NCBI RefSeq assembly: GCF_001513785.1 | Contig: NZ_LNQS01000013.1 | Span: forward strand, 16,455 to 80,454 | Direction: 5' to 3' | DNA: 64,000 nt | Source of the DNA: Rheinheimera sp. EpRS3 | Lineage (GTDB): Bacteria > Pseudomonadota > Gammaproteobacteria > Enterobacterales > Alteromonadaceae | Part shown: positions 1-9,649 of the stretch, piece by piece | Layout: the number at the start of each line of letters is the position of its first letter | Numbering within the stretch: the first letter of the stretch is position 1 | The notes under the pieces: model-generated | Told to the model about the DNA's origin: nothing | What the model saw: the letters and a program-made list of their open reading frames with translations, nothing else | Databases searched by the model: none | Translations under genes and position numbers: made by a program

Positions 1-536
1 ACTATATCTTTTGCCAATAACACAAAGCCCGGTGCTCCCCTGAGGGCTCTGCCGTGTTGCAGGCGCAGGTTAACATGGCCGTTAAGCCAGGTTTGGCTGA
101 GCTCACTGGTCCAGTATTCGGGTATTTGCACATCCTGAAACACCGCCGTCATGCCGAGCTCTTTTGCCATGCTGTAGGCCAGTATCGACAAACTCAGGCA
201 GTTAGCACGCCCGGCCGCGATCGTTTCACTTGCGGTTTTGGTGGCGGCATTGTCATAAAGTAAGCCATCCTGAGCGTAAGACAAAATAAGCTTTAGTACA
301 CTGGTGGTACGCTCTTCAATTGAATCTGTAGAGCTAATCAGCCGTAACAGCTCAAAGCGGGTGTGTTGCGGCAACGCAAAAATTTGCTCTGCTGTTTCAG
401 GCTCAGTCACTTCACCTTTTAGTGCTGGCGCTACCAGCAGTTGTTCTGGTGGAAATAACATAACAGGCGCAGTGGACTGACAGCCACTTAACAGCACTAT
501 TATTGCGATTGGGTATATCCACACCGGTAACTTCAT
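1..536 (-). CDS. Transglutaminase-like lipoprotein, C-terminus outside the window
   Basis: Reading the minus strand from ATG at 536 gives an open frame that runs off the left edge, so about 178 residues are visible. A short hydrophobic signal ends in a lipobox (LLSGC, Cys19), so the product should be a lipid-anchored envelope protein. A transglutaminase-like core follows: Cys113 in ANCLSLSILAYSMAKELG and His154 in NGHVNL fit the Cys-His part of the papain-like triad; the Asp is probably beyond the edge or just at it. Members of this family often carry TPR repeats after the domain, which cannot be checked here. Substrate is unknown. It is divergent from the asparaginase gene. Confidence 0.72.
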   Translation of the reverse strand, partial: MKLPVWIYPIAIIVLLSGCQSTAPVMLFPPEQLLVAPALKGEVTEPETAEQIFALPQHTRFELLRLISSTDSIEERTTSVLKLILSYAQDGLLYDNAATKTASETIAAGRANCLSLSILAYSMAKELGMTAVFQDVQIPEYWTSELSQTWLNGHVNLRLQHGRALRGAPGFVLLAKDI

Positions 537-710
537 AAACCACCCAGCCTGATTGCATCGTGATAAATATAGTTCAGGCCGGTAAAAATACCGCAGTGGC
601 TTTGTAACAAAGCACGACGACAACAGGCATGAAAGCTTTACATAAAGTTGCTCCGCAGCAGGATATAAAGTACAAAGGTGCGATAACACACTCTGCTGGG
701 AGTTAGAACA

Positions 711-1712
711 ATGAAACAACTACTGCTTTTTATACTCATGCTAAGTTCTGCCAATGCCCTGGCATCAAAAGCGCCGATAGGCATAGTGATCCACGGTGGC
801 GCCGGTACCATAAATCGGGACAGTATGACGCCAGCACAGGAACAAGCCTACCATGCCATGTTAACCCACGCGGTAAACCAGGGTTATGCTGTGCTGGAGC
901 GTGGCGGCTCCAGTTTAGATGCAGTAACGGCAGCAGTAACGGTATTGGAAGATTCGCCGTTGTTTAATGCAGGTAAAGGTGCGGTTTACACCTTTGATGA
1001 AAGCCACGAACTGGATGCTTCTATTATGAATGGCCGGGATCGCAGCGCTGGAGCGGTTGCCGGTGTCACTAATGTAAAAAACCCAATATTGCTGGCACGG
1101 GCGGTAATGGAAAAATCAGACCACGTTATGCTGTCAGGTAAGGGCGCAGAGCAATTTGCCAAACAGCAGAAACTGGAACTGGTAGATAACAGCTATTTTA
1201 ATACAGAGTTTCGCTACGAGGCGTTACAACGGGCAAAACAGGCTATAGCACCGCAGCCGCATCAGGCGGCAGTACCTTATGATCCGGCCTGGAAAATGGG
1301 TACTGTAGGAGCTGTTGCAATAGATCGCAAAGGCAATTTAGCTGCAGCCACCTCAACCGGCGGTATGACTGCCAAACGTTATGGCCGTATTGGTGATGCG
1401 CCCATTATTGGCGCTGGCAACTTTGCCGACAATAAAAGCTGTGCGGTATCGGCTACCGGCCATGGCGAGTTTTTTATCCGTTATCAGGTAGCCAGTGATA
1501 TTTGTGCTAGAGTGAAATATCAGCGAAAAACTGCTGCTGTAGCAGCAAAAGAAGTAATGGCCGAATTGAAGAAAGTGGGCGGTGATGGCGGCGTTATCGT
1601 GGTCGATAGCAAAGGGCAGTTAAGCTGGACCTTTAACACTGAAGGAATGTACCGGGCACTTAAAGCTGAAGGCGGGCAGGTTATCAGCGAAATCTTTGCT
1701 GCCAAAAGCTGA
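711..1712 (+). CDS. iaaA: Secreted isoaspartyl peptidase / L-asparaginase (Ntn hydrolase)
   Basis: Plant-type asparaginase of 333 residues that hydrolyses isoaspartyl dipeptides and L-asparagine. An N-terminal signal peptide of about 18 residues (ends NALA) points to export. The family hallmark GTVGAVA is present with Thr198 as the self-cleaving nucleophile; cleavage between Gly197 and Thr198 would give alpha and beta subunits. The glycine-rich IHGGAG near the N-terminus and TSTGG after the nucleophile are also typical. GGGAGTTAGAACA precedes the ATG and supplies the ribosome site. It is monocistronic-looking. Cytoplasmic E. coli IaaA lacks such a signal, so the cellular location differs; substrate preference cannot be read from sequence. 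Confidence 0.88.
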   Translation: MKQLLLFILMLSSANALASKAPIGIVIHGGAGTINRDSMTPAQEQAYHAMLTHAVNQGYAVLERGGSSLDAVTAAVTVLEDSPLFNAGKGAVYTFDESHELDASIMNGRDRSAGAVAGVTNVKNPILLARAVMEKSDHVMLSGKGAEQFAKQQKLELVDNSYFNTEFRYEALQRAKQAIAPQPHQAAVPYDPAWKMGTVGAVAIDRKGNLAAATSTGGMTAKRYGRIGDAPIIGAGNFADNKSCAVSATGHGEFFIRYQVASDICARVKYQRKTAAVAAKEVMAELKKVGGDGGVIVVDSKGQLSWTFNTEGMYRALKAEGGQVISEIFAAKS

Positions 1713-1787
1713 TTTTGCAGCAAAGCGGCTAAATTCGGCTAACCTTAATATGAGCCTGATGCTCAGTAATACAGTGCAGGGGGAAGC

Positions 1788-2207
1788 ATGGATTTATTAA
1801 AAGTGGCAGATTATATGAACCGGTATCCGGTTACGTTTACTGCTGATATGCCGGTAGAAATGGCCGTAGCCCGCCTGATTAAAGGGCGGCAAACCGGTGG
1901 GCCTGTTATTGATGAACAGCGCAAAATAGTCGGTTTTATCTCCGAGCAGGATTGTCTGCAACGTATGCTGATGTCGACTTATCATGATCAGCAAGCGTCA
2001 AGAGTAGCGGACGTGATGAACCCGGCAGTGTTAACGGTAAAAGGCTATGATGGCATTATCGATTTAGCACAAATTATGCTTAAAGCTAAACCTAAGTTGT
2101 ACCCGGTGGTAGACGACGACGGCTATTTACTTGGCATTATTACCCGCTCAGATGTACTCGGAGCTATAGATAAAGAGCTACATTCGCATTATGGCAAGGT
2201 AGGATAG
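1788..2207 (+). CDS. Tandem CBS-domain protein
   Basis: A 139-residue protein made only of two CBS motifs (roughly residues 5-60 and 78-135), with the usual VADYMNRYPVTF and VADVMNPAVLTV starts and the GIITRSDVL end. Paired CBS domains bind adenosyl nucleotides and act as energy or nucleotide sensors; stand-alone copies regulate unknown partners. GGGGGAAGC before the ATG is a good ribosome site. A GC hairpin follows 43 bases after the stop. No partner gene is evident in the neighbourhood. Confidence 0.88.
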   Translation: MDLLKVADYMNRYPVTFTADMPVEMAVARLIKGRQTGGPVIDEQRKIVGFISEQDCLQRMLMSTYHDQQASRVADVMNPAVLTVKGYDGIIDLAQIMLKAKPKLYPVVDDDGYLLGIITRSDVLGAIDKELHSHYGKVG

Positions 2208-2249
2208 CGTTAAGCGCTGGATTTTTACCTGCTGCTCTTGGTAGCATGG

Positions 2250-2280
2250 CGCCCTCTGTTAACGAGGGCGTTGTTTTGTC
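2250..2280 (+). terminator. Hairpin between the CBS gene and hrpA
   Basis: A 7-bp perfect stem, CGCCCTC (2250-2256) with GAGGGCG (2264-2270) and a 7-base loop, is followed by TTGTTTTGTC. It can end the CBS-gene transcript. It also covers the only upstream in-frame ATG (2246) of hrpA and holds the Shine-Dalgarno-like GAGGG for the TTG start at 2276. Confidence 0.6.
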
Positions 2281-5200
2281 TGAAGCTGTTATCTCTGTAC
2301 CTGAACTTATTTCCCGTATTCCCGCTTGTCTGTTAAAAGACCAGTTTCGCCTGCGCCGCCGGTTACATAACTGCAAAAATCTGGCAGATGACGCAAAAAG
2401 CACACAATTAACGCGTATTGCTACCGATATTGACCGCTCTGAGGCACAGCGTGCGGCCAGACTGGCTGCGTTGCCTAAGGTAAGCTATCCGCCACAACTG
2501 CCGGTATCGGAAAAGAAAGACGACATTAAAGCCGCCATTGCCGCCAATCAGGTGGTGATTATTGCCGGCGAAACCGGCTCGGGCAAAACTACGCAAATTC
2601 CGAAAATCTGCCTGGAGTTAGGCCGCGGTGTAGCCGGTATGATAGGCCATACTCAGCCGCGGCGCTTAGCCGCACGCAGTGTCTGTGATCGTATCGCTGA
2701 AGAGCTACAGTGTCAGGTCGGTAACCAGGTCGGCTATAAAATCCGCTTTGGCGATCACACCAGCGACAATACTTTCGTTAAGCTGATGACCGACGGTATT
2801 TTGCTGGCCGAAATTCAGCAAGACCGGTTTTTAAACCAGTACGACACCTTAATTATTGATGAAGCGCACGAGCGCAGCCTGAATATCGATTTTTTGTTGG
2901 GTTACCTAAAACAGCTGTTGCCGAAACGGCCGGATCTCAAGCTGATTATTACCTCAGCGACGATTGACCCACAGCGCTTTTCAAAGCACTTTTTTAATGC
3001 GCCGGTAATTGAAGTTTCCGGCCGTACTTTTCCGGTAGATACGCGTTACCGGTCGGTAAGCGAGCAGGACGACAAAGACGCCGACCAGCTGCAGGGCATT
3101 TTTGATGCGGTAGACGAGCTATACCGCGAGCCGCCGGGTGATATTCTGATTTTCTTAAACGGCGAGCGTGAAATCCGCGACACGGCTGATGCGCTGGAAA
3201 AGTTAAAACTGCCGCATACGGAAGTATTGCCGTTGTATGCCAGATTAAGCGCGGCCGAGCAAAACCGCATTTTCCAAAGCCACGCCGGCCGGCGCATCGT
3301 GCTTGCTACCAACGTGGCAGAAACTTCGCTGACGGTGCCCGGTATTCGTTATGTGATCGATCCCGGCACCGCGCGCTTATCGCGCTACAGCTATCGCTCC
3401 AAAGTACAACAATTGCCGATAGAAGCTATCAGCCAGGCCAGTGCCAACCAGCGTAAGGGCCGTTGTGGCCGGGTGGCCGCCGGTATTTGTATCAGGTTGT
3501 ACAGTGAGGACGATTTTAACGGCCGGCCGGAATTTACCGACCCGGAAATACTGCGCACTAACTTAGCGTCCGTTATTATGCAGATGCTGGCGCTGGGCCT
3601 GGGTGATATTGAAGCCTTCCCGTTTTTACAAAAGCCGGACAGCCGCTTTGTCAACGACGGTGTAAAGTTGCTCGAAGAGCTGGGCGCTATTCCGTTAAAT
3701 CGCAATAAGCAGGGTCTGCAATTAACGGAGTTGGGTAAAAAGCTGTCGCGCTTACCGATAGATCCACGCCTGGCACGCATGGTACTGTTTGGCGCTGACA
3801 ACGGTGCTTTGGCTGAGCTGTTGGTGCTCGCCGCTGCACTGTCCATTCAGGATCCACGTGAGCGGCCGTTAGACAAGCAGCAAAAAGCCGATCAGTGTCA
3901 TGCCCGTTTTGCCGATCCGGATTCAGACTTCGCCGCCTGGCTTAAGCTGTGGCAGTACCTGCAGGAGCAACAAGAGCAGTTAAGTAATAACCAGTTTCGC
4001 CGTCTGTGCCGGCAGGAGTTTTTAAACTACCTGCGGGTGCGTGAATGGCAAGATCTTACCGGCCAGCTTACCCAGCTTATGCAGGAGCAGGGCTATCAGC
4101 AAAACCAGCAAACGGCCGGCTATCAGGCCATCCACCAGGCAGTGCTAAGTGGCCTGCTCGGTCAGGTGGGTTTTAAAGACTCAGAAGCCGATTACTTAGG
4201 CCCGCGGCAAACGCGGTTTTATGTGTTTCCGGGCAGCCATTTATTTAAGCGCAAACCCAAATGGGTGGCGGCAGCTGAATGGGTAGAAACCAGCAAGCTA
4301 TATGCCCGTACCCTGGCCAAAATTGAACCGGAGTGGATAGAACCGCTGGCAGAGCATTTGGTAACGCGCAGTTACAGTGAGCCGCACTGGGAGAAAAAGC
4401 GCGGTGCGGTAATTGCGTACGAGCAAGTCAGTTTGTACGGCTTGGTTATTGTGCCCAGGCGCGCTGTGCTATACAGCAAAATAGACCCGGCAGTGTGTCA
4501 TACGTTGTTTGTGCGCGAAGCGCTGGTGAACCAGGAACTGGGTACTAACGACAGCTTTTTGCAACACAACCAGCGCTTAATTGATGATGTTACGGCGTTG
4601 GAAGAGAAATCACGCCGGCGCGATATTCTGGTTGATGAAGATACCCTGGCGGCGTTTTATCTTGAGCGCGTGCCACAGTGGGCGAATAACCGGATAGATT
4701 TCGCCAAATGGTGGAAGAAAAAGCGCAGCGAAGATGCCTCTTTTCTTAACTTTGATCCCGACAGCCTGCTGAACCGCGATGCCAGTGATATTACCGCCGA
4801 TAAATTCCCTGAGACCTGGCGTCAGGGCAATTTAACCTTGCCGCTGGAATACCATTTTGCTCCGGGCGAGCCGGATGATGGTGTCAGCGTGATTATTCCG
4901 CTGGCGCTGCTAAATCAGCTGGATGATAACGGCTTTGACTGGTTGATCCCGGCGCTGCGCCACGAGTTGCTGGTAGCATTAATTAAATCGCTGCCCAAGC
5001 AATACCGGCGTAATTTTGTGCCGGCACCCAATTATGCTGATGCATTAATGCAAACGCTGAATCCGGATGAAGGTAAGTTGCTCGAGGTTATCACCATGCG
5101 CTTAAAGCGGATGTCCGGCGTAACCATTCCGGAAGACGCCTGGGATTTAACCAGCCTGCCGCTGCATTTAAAAATGAATTTTAAAGTGGTGGATGACAAA

Positions 5201-6163
5201 GGCACCACCTTGCGCCAGGGCCGCTCGCTGGGTTTACTAAAACAAGGCTTGCAGGGCGAAGTGCAACAAAGCTTAAGTCAGGTAGCCGAGCAGGGCATAG
5301 AGCAGGATCAGTTAACCCAGTGGAGCTTTGGCCAGCTGCCGCGCGAGTACGTAAAACTGCAGGCCGGCTATGAAATTAAAGCTTTCCCGGCTTTAGTGGA
5401 CGAGCGTGATTCTGTGGCAATAAAGCTGCTGGATAACCCGCAACAAGCTCTGGAAACCACAAAGCAGGGGCTGCGGCGCTTATTGCTGTTGAATATTCCG
5501 TCACCGGTAAAATATCTGCAGGAATCGTTACCAAACAAAGCCAAGCTGGGTTTGTACTTTAACCCCTTTGGTCGGGTGTTGGAGCTGATAGATGATTGTA
5601 TCGCTGCCGGCGTTGATGCTTTAATAGCGCAAAGCGAGCTGCCGAAGAATGAACAAGATTTTAATCGGCTCAGAGAGAAAGTGCGCGCGGAGCTGGGTGA
5701 TAACGTAGTGGCGATAGCGCTTAAAGTGGAGCAAATATTAACCCTGTGTCACGACATCCAAAAGCGCTTAAAAGGCAAAGTTGATTTAGCCCATGTGCAA
5801 TCACAAGGCGATATTAAGCAGCAGCTAAACGAGCTTATTTTTAAAGGCTTTGTCAGTAGCCATGGCGCTGCGCGGCTGGACGATATATTACGTTATTTAC
5901 AAGCTATGCAAAAACGGCTGGAAAAACTGCCGGTCGATCCGCAGCGTGACCGTTTATTGATGCACGAGTATCAAAAAGCTTTTGATAGCTACAGTAACCT
6001 GCTGGGTAAATTTGCTGGCAGCAAGATATTACCTGAGCCGGTGCAGGCAATTTACTGGATGTTGCAAGAGCTGAAAGTGTCTTTACATGCACAGCAGTTG
6101 GGCACGCCGTACCCGGTGTCGGTGAAAAGAGTGCTGCATGCAGTGAATGAAGCGAAGGTGTAA
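2276..6163 (+). CDS. hrpA: ATP-dependent RNA helicase HrpA (DEAH box)
   Basis: Large DEAH-box RNA helicase of about 1295 residues, close to E. coli HrpA (1300). Walker A GETGSGKTT lies near residues 98-106, DEAH near 195-198, the SAT motif shortly after, and QRKGRCGRVAAG (motif VI) near 390; winged-helix, ratchet, OB and the long HrpA-specific C-terminal region follow. E. coli HrpA acts on stalled ribosomes, as remembered from the literature. I chose the TTG at 2276 because the open frame's ATG at 2246 sits inside a terminator-like hairpin, and E. coli HrpA similarly begins just before the PxLxxRIPxCLLKD-like segment; the ATG would add ten residues. Confidence 0.93.
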   Translation: MSEAVISVPELISRIPACLLKDQFRLRRRLHNCKNLADDAKSTQLTRIATDIDRSEAQRAARLAALPKVSYPPQLPVSEKKDDIKAAIAANQVVIIAGETGSGKTTQIPKICLELGRGVAGMIGHTQPRRLAARSVCDRIAEELQCQVGNQVGYKIRFGDHTSDNTFVKLMTDGILLAEIQQDRFLNQYDTLIIDEAHERSLNIDFLLGYLKQLLPKRPDLKLIITSATIDPQRFSKHFFNAPVIEVSGRTFPVDTRYRSVSEQDDKDADQLQGIFDAVDELYREPPGDILIFLNGEREIRDTADALEKLKLPHTEVLPLYARLSAAEQNRIFQSHAGRRIVLATNVAETSLTVPGIRYVIDPGTARLSRYSYRSKVQQLPIEAISQASANQRKGRCGRVAAGICIRLYSEDDFNGRPEFTDPEILRTNLASVIMQMLALGLGDIEAFPFLQKPDSRFVNDGVKLLEELGAIPLNRNKQGLQLTELGKKLSRLPIDPRLARMVLFGADNGALAELLVLAAALSIQDPRERPLDKQQKADQCHARFADPDSDFAAWLKLWQYLQEQQEQLSNNQFRRLCRQEFLNYLRVREWQDLTGQLTQLMQEQGYQQNQQTAGYQAIHQAVLSGLLGQVGFKDSEADYLGPRQTRFYVFPGSHLFKRKPKWVAAAEWVETSKLYARTLAKIEPEWIEPLAEHLVTRSYSEPHWEKKRGAVIAYEQVSLYGLVIVPRRAVLYSKIDPAVCHTLFVREALVNQELGTNDSFLQHNQRLIDDVTALEEKSRRRDILVDEDTLAAFYLERVPQWANNRIDFAKWWKKKRSEDASFLNFDPDSLLNRDASDITADKFPETWRQGNLTLPLEYHFAPGEPDDGVSVIIPLALLNQLDDNGFDWLIPALRHELLVALIKSLPKQYRRNFVPAPNYADALMQTLNPDEGKLLEVITMRLKRMSGVTIPEDAWDLTSLPLHLKMNFKVVDDKGTTLRQGRSLGLLKQGLQGEVQQSLSQVAEQGIEQDQLTQWSFGQLPREYVKLQAGYEIKAFPALVDERDSVAIKLLDNPQQALETTKQGLRRLLLLNIPSPVKYLQESLPNKAKLGLYFNPFGRVLELIDDCIAAGVDALIAQSELPKNEQDFNRLREKVRAELGDNVVAIALKVEQILTLCHDIQKRLKGKVDLAHVQSQGDIKQQLNELIFKGFVSSHGAARLDDILRYLQAMQKRLEKLPVDPQRDRLLMHEYQKAFDSYSNLLGKFAGSKILPEPVQAIYWMLQELKVSLHAQQLGTPYPVSVKRVLHAVNEAKV

Positions 6164-6244
6164 TAACGACGATATGTTAACGCCTACTTTACACCAGCGA
6201 TGGAAAGTTCTATAACTAACCCTGACGTAGTTAAGGGAGGTATT

Positions 6245-6544
6245 ATGCTGACAAAAGGCGACAACCGGCATTATTTCAGGATGATGGTCAATGCTGACGT
6301 AAAACTGATGATTAATGATCCTGAAACCGGGCGGGTGATAGATGGCATTTGCCGTGATTTAAGTGCATCAGGTATGTCAATTGAAGTGGATGAACCGCTG
6401 GAAATGGGCACCTTGATCCGGGTGCGGCTTGATTCTGCCAATGCCAGCATACCGCCGCTGGATGCCAGCGCAAAAGTGATGCGCTGCAGCCAGGAAAGTG
6501 AAGATATTTATCAGTTGGGTTTAGCTTTTATGGAGCTAAATTAA
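6245..6544 (+). CDS. PilZ-domain protein
   Basis: A 99-residue single PilZ domain. The RxxxR-like start is seen as NRHYFRM and the second c-di-GMP motif as DLSASGMSIEV (D/NxSxxG). The ATG at 6245 is preceded by TTAAGGGAGGTATT, a strong ribosome site, so the in-frame ATG at 6200 is rejected. Its first motif has R and R spaced by HYF only, so nucleotide binding may be weakened. PilZ proteins of this size commonly act as c-di-GMP receptors for motility or biofilm; the target is unknown here. A terminator follows 16 bases after the stop. Confidence 0.85.
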   Translation: MLTKGDNRHYFRMMVNADVKLMINDPETGRVIDGICRDLSASGMSIEVDEPLEMGTLIRVRLDSANASIPPLDASAKVMRCSQESEDIYQLGLAFMELN

Positions 6545-6555
6545 ACTTAGCCAAT

Positions 6556-6582
6556 AAAAAAAGCAGCCAAAGCTGCTTTTTT
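6556..6582. terminator. Bidirectional intrinsic terminator
   Basis: Stem AAGCAGC (6561-6567) and GCTGCTT (6572-6578) with loop CAAA, flanked by an A run on the left and a T run on the right. It lies between the convergent PilZ and YceI genes and can serve both. Confidence 0.85.
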
Positions 6583-6609
6583 GCATTAGGGCTTAGCCAA
6601 ACTAAGCTT

Positions 6610-7179
6610 TTACTGTTGGTTAAAGCGCACAGTAAAACTAACCGGTACTAGGGCGTCAATACTCTTAAGTCCTGCCAGCTCCTGCAATTTTGCTACACCG
6701 TCAGTGAGTTTAAAGCTGCCGGTATTTAGCATCAGCGGAGCTTCTGTTACCGCTTGCAGTGTATTAGCACTGAGTTTGGTAATACGCAGTTTGGCATTTA
6801 GCGCCACCGTTTCTGTGGCGATGGTAACGTTCAGTGGTAGCTCCAGCAGCATGCTGTCGCGAACTGCCAGTTTTGCTACTGCATCTTGTTTAAGCTCTGC
6901 AGATACCGTAATGGCCGCAAATTGCTCCGCCTGCAGTACATACTGCCATATGCGTTCGTTACGAATAGGGATCAGTGTATCCAGGCTGCTCACAGGAATA
7001 CTGATACTCACCTTGCTGCCATCCCAGTTGCCGCTTAACTGCTTAAACTGATGCGTTTCAGCGACCACATCATTTTTGACTGAGACGAAATGCAAAGCTG
7101 ACTGGCTATTATCCAACTGCCAATTCGCTGCAGAAACCAGGCTGCTACTCAGTGCTAAGGCAAGTGCTAATACTTTCAT
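6610..7179 (-). CDS. YceI-family periplasmic protein
   Basis: A 189-residue exported protein with a signal peptide (cleavage likely after SSLVSA, about residue 18), then the YceI lipocalin-like beta barrel: WQLDNSQSALHFVSVKN at the N-terminus and PVSFTVRF at the C-terminus. YceI proteins bind polyisoprenoid or amphiphilic ligands in the periplasm; the true ligand here is unknown. The start at 7179 has GGAGAAACAGC upstream, unlike the in-frame ATG at 7215. It lies 70 bases after rlmI on the same strand and may be read through from it. Confidence 0.85.
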   Translation of the reverse strand: MKVLALALALSSSLVSAANWQLDNSQSALHFVSVKNDVVAETHQFKQLSGNWDGSKVSISIPVSSLDTLIPIRNERIWQYVLQAEQFAAITVSAELKQDAVAKLAVRDSMLLELPLNVTIATETVALNAKLRITKLSANTLQAVTEAPLMLNTGSFKLTDGVAKLQELAGLKSIDALVPVSFTVRFNQQ

Positions 7180-7249
7180 GCTGTTTCTCCGGTAATAACA
7201 AACTGGTATCAGCATACCTTAAGGGCTGGCTGATACCAAGCTTATGGTT

Positions 7250-8464
7250 TTAATAGATTTTACACACTAAGCCTTTCAGGTAACTGCCTTCCGGGTAGAA
7301 ACTGGCGATAGGGTGATCACAATCCTGGCTCAGTTTTTCAATAAACAGGCAGTCACGCTTGGCATCCAGTGCGGCATCGGCAACAATTTTCTGAAACAGG
7401 CTGTCTTCCATCAGGCCAGAGCAGGAGAATGTCAGTAATAAACCGCCGGGTTTTACAATTTGCATCGCAACCATATTAATATCTTTATAACCGCGGCATG
7501 CTCCCATAAGCTGCGCTTTGCTTTCGGCAAATTTTGGCGGGTCCAGGATCACCATATCAAACTGCTTACCTTGCTCGCGGTACTGGCGCAACAGTTTAAA
7601 TACGTCAAATTTAACATTATCAATTTTTGACAGATCAAGTTGATTAAGTTCAGCGTTTTTCAGGGCAGTGCTCAGCGCCAGATCAGACAAATCAGCATTG
7701 GTTACCGCCAGCGCACCGCCTTGCAGTGCGGCTACACCAAAAGTACCGGTATAGCTAAAGCAATTCAGCACAGTTTTATCTTTGGCATAACGTTTGGCAG
7801 CGGCCCGGCTGGCACGCTGATCCAGATAAAAGCCGGTTTTATGGCCCTGCATTACATCAACCAGCAACGACATACCGTGTTCTTTAATCACGACTTCACC
7901 GTTATCACGCGGCAAATGCAGCCAGCCGGTAACCGGTTTTAAGCCTTCTTTTTTGCGCACATCAACATCAGAGCGCTCATAAATACTGTGCTTTGGAAAC
8001 AACGCTATCAGAGCCTGCACTATGGCATCACGCCAGACATCGGCACCGGCAGATAACAGCTGGCACACCAGTATGGTGTCGTATTTATCGATGGTAACAC
8101 CGGGTAAACCGTCAGATTCTGCCGCTACCACCCTTAAACCCGTGGTGTGGCTAAGATCAAACAGCTCAGTGCGTAACTGCCAGGCGCGGGCAATACGGCG
8201 CTGGAAAAATGCCGCGTCGATTTGCTCTTGCGGGTTAAAGCTCCAGATCCGCGCCCGTATTTGTGACTCGGCAGAGTAAGCGCCATAGCCCAGCCATTCA
8301 CCTTTGCTGCTGACTACCTCAATCGTCTGGCCATTAGCAGGGTTGCCACTGACACTTTTCACTGCTTTGGAGAATATCCACGGATGCAGCCGTTTTAATG
8401 ACTTCTCCCGGGTTTCCTGCAGAGTTACTCGGGGTAATACAGATGAGACTGATGGCTTATTCAT
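7250..8464 (-). CDS. rlmI: 23S rRNA m5C1962 methyltransferase RlmI
   Basis: A 404-residue SAM-dependent rRNA methyltransferase very close in layout to E. coli RlmI. An N-terminal PUA domain ([17 protein letters not shown]) is followed by a RlmI-specific linker ([14 protein letters not shown]) and a Rossmann methyltransferase core with [20 protein letters not shown] and the catalytic-cysteine segment TFSCSG. It methylates C1962 of 23S rRNA in the E. coli family member. It is divergent from the quinone oxidoreductase gene, with 106 bases between starts. Confidence 0.93.
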   Translation of the reverse strand: MNKPSVSSVLPRVTLQETREKSLKRLHPWIFSKAVKSVSGNPANGQTIEVVSSKGEWLGYGAYSAESQIRARIWSFNPQEQIDAAFFQRRIARAWQLRTELFDLSHTTGLRVVAAESDGLPGVTIDKYDTILVCQLLSAGADVWRDAIVQALIALFPKHSIYERSDVDVRKKEGLKPVTGWLHLPRDNGEVVIKEHGMSLLVDVMQGHKTGFYLDQRASRAAAKRYAKDKTVLNCFSYTGTFGVAALQGGALAVTNADLSDLALSTALKNAELNQLDLSKIDNVKFDVFKLLRQYREQGKQFDMVILDPPKFAESKAQLMGACRGYKDINMVAMQIVKPGGLLLTFSCSGLMEDSLFQKIVADAALDAKRDCLFIEKLSQDCDHPIASFYPEGSYLKGLVCKIY

Positions 8465-8570
8465 GGGCGTTTACACACTGTGCTAGACTAAAGGCCGCAT
8501 TGTAGAGAAGCGCTGCCCAAAGCTAAAGCACAATTTAAGCTAAAGCAGCCAATTTGCTAAGGAGTTAGTT

Positions 8571-9566
8571 TTGGTTAACATCCCCGCCACTATGCAGGTT
8601 ATTGCCGTAGAAAACGCAGGTAAAGACAGCACATTGCGTATCGAACAGCGTGCAGTACCACAACCGTCAGCAGAACAACTGCTGGTTAAGGTAGCCGCAG
8701 CCGGTATTAACCGGGCAGATTTAATGCAGCGTCGTGGCTTGTACCCGCCACCAGAGGGTGAAAGCGACATTTTGGGGCTGGAAGTGGCTGGTGTGGTTGT
8801 CGCTGCCGGGCCACTGCATAAAAGCTGGTTAGGTAAAGCAGTGTTTGGTTTAGTGCCGGGTGGGGGTTATGCCGAATATGCGCTGCTACATGCCGGCCAT
8901 GCCATGGCGGTGCCGGCAGGCTATAGCATGGCAGAAGCTGCAGCGACGGCAGAAGTCTTCTTAACTGCTTACCAGTTGCTGTGCAGCATCGGTAACCTGC
9001 AGAGCAATCAGCGGGTGCTTATTCACGCCGGCGCCAGTGGAGTGGGCACGGCGGCCATACAACTGGCAAAAGCCATTGGTGCAAAAGTGGCTGTTACGGC
9101 CAGCAGCGCTGATAAGTTGGCGGTGTGTGCAGCACTGGGTGCCGAGCTGGCGATAAACTATAAAACAAACGCTTTTGAACAGGAACTAGCCAGCCACTGG
9201 CCACAAGGCGTGGATCTGGTGTTGGATCCGGTAGCTGGAGATTATATCAGCCGCGAAATTCCGTTACTGGCAATGGATGGCAAAATTGTACTGTATGCCA
9301 TGATGGGCGGGCACGACATACCACAACTTAATTTAGCACCTTTATTTAAACGCCGCGGCCAACTGATATGTTCGACCTTGCGTAACCGCAGTAACCGGTA
9401 TAAAACTAATCTTACCAAGGCGTTTAGTCAGGCTTTTGCCAGCATGCTGGCGCAGCGCCAGATACAGCCGGTGCTGCAACAACAATTTGACTGGCGCCAG
9501 GCACAAATTGCACATCAGCTAATGGCCAGTAATGCCACCATTGGCAAGCTTGTGTTAACATTCTGA
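8571..9566 (+). CDS. NAD(P)H quinone oxidoreductase, PIG3 type
   Basis: A 331-residue zinc-independent medium-chain dehydrogenase/reductase. GroES-like half first (AGINRADLMQRRGLYPPP is typical of the PIG3/TP53I3 group), then a Rossmann half with HAGASGVGTAAIQLAKAIGA. It is expected to reduce quinones with NADPH in the cytosol. AAGGAG followed by a 7-base spacer supports the TTG start at 8571; the ATG eight codons later has no ribosome site. No metal-binding cysteine set is visible, which agrees with the zinc-free subgroup. Confidence 0.88.
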   Translation: MVNIPATMQVIAVENAGKDSTLRIEQRAVPQPSAEQLLVKVAAAGINRADLMQRRGLYPPPEGESDILGLEVAGVVVAAGPLHKSWLGKAVFGLVPGGGYAEYALLHAGHAMAVPAGYSMAEAAATAEVFLTAYQLLCSIGNLQSNQRVLIHAGASGVGTAAIQLAKAIGAKVAVTASSADKLAVCAALGAELAINYKTNAFEQELASHWPQGVDLVLDPVAGDYISREIPLLAMDGKIVLYAMMGGHDIPQLNLAPLFKRRGQLICSTLRNRSNRYKTNLTKAFSQAFASMLAQRQIQPVLQQQFDWRQAQIAHQLMASNATIGKLVLTF

Positions 9567-9649
9567 TTTGCCGAAAACCTTTACCTGCCCACACAACATT
9601 TTGTGCCAGCCGGGCAGCGAGCATATTGTAACAAGGACGCCTTACCAGA

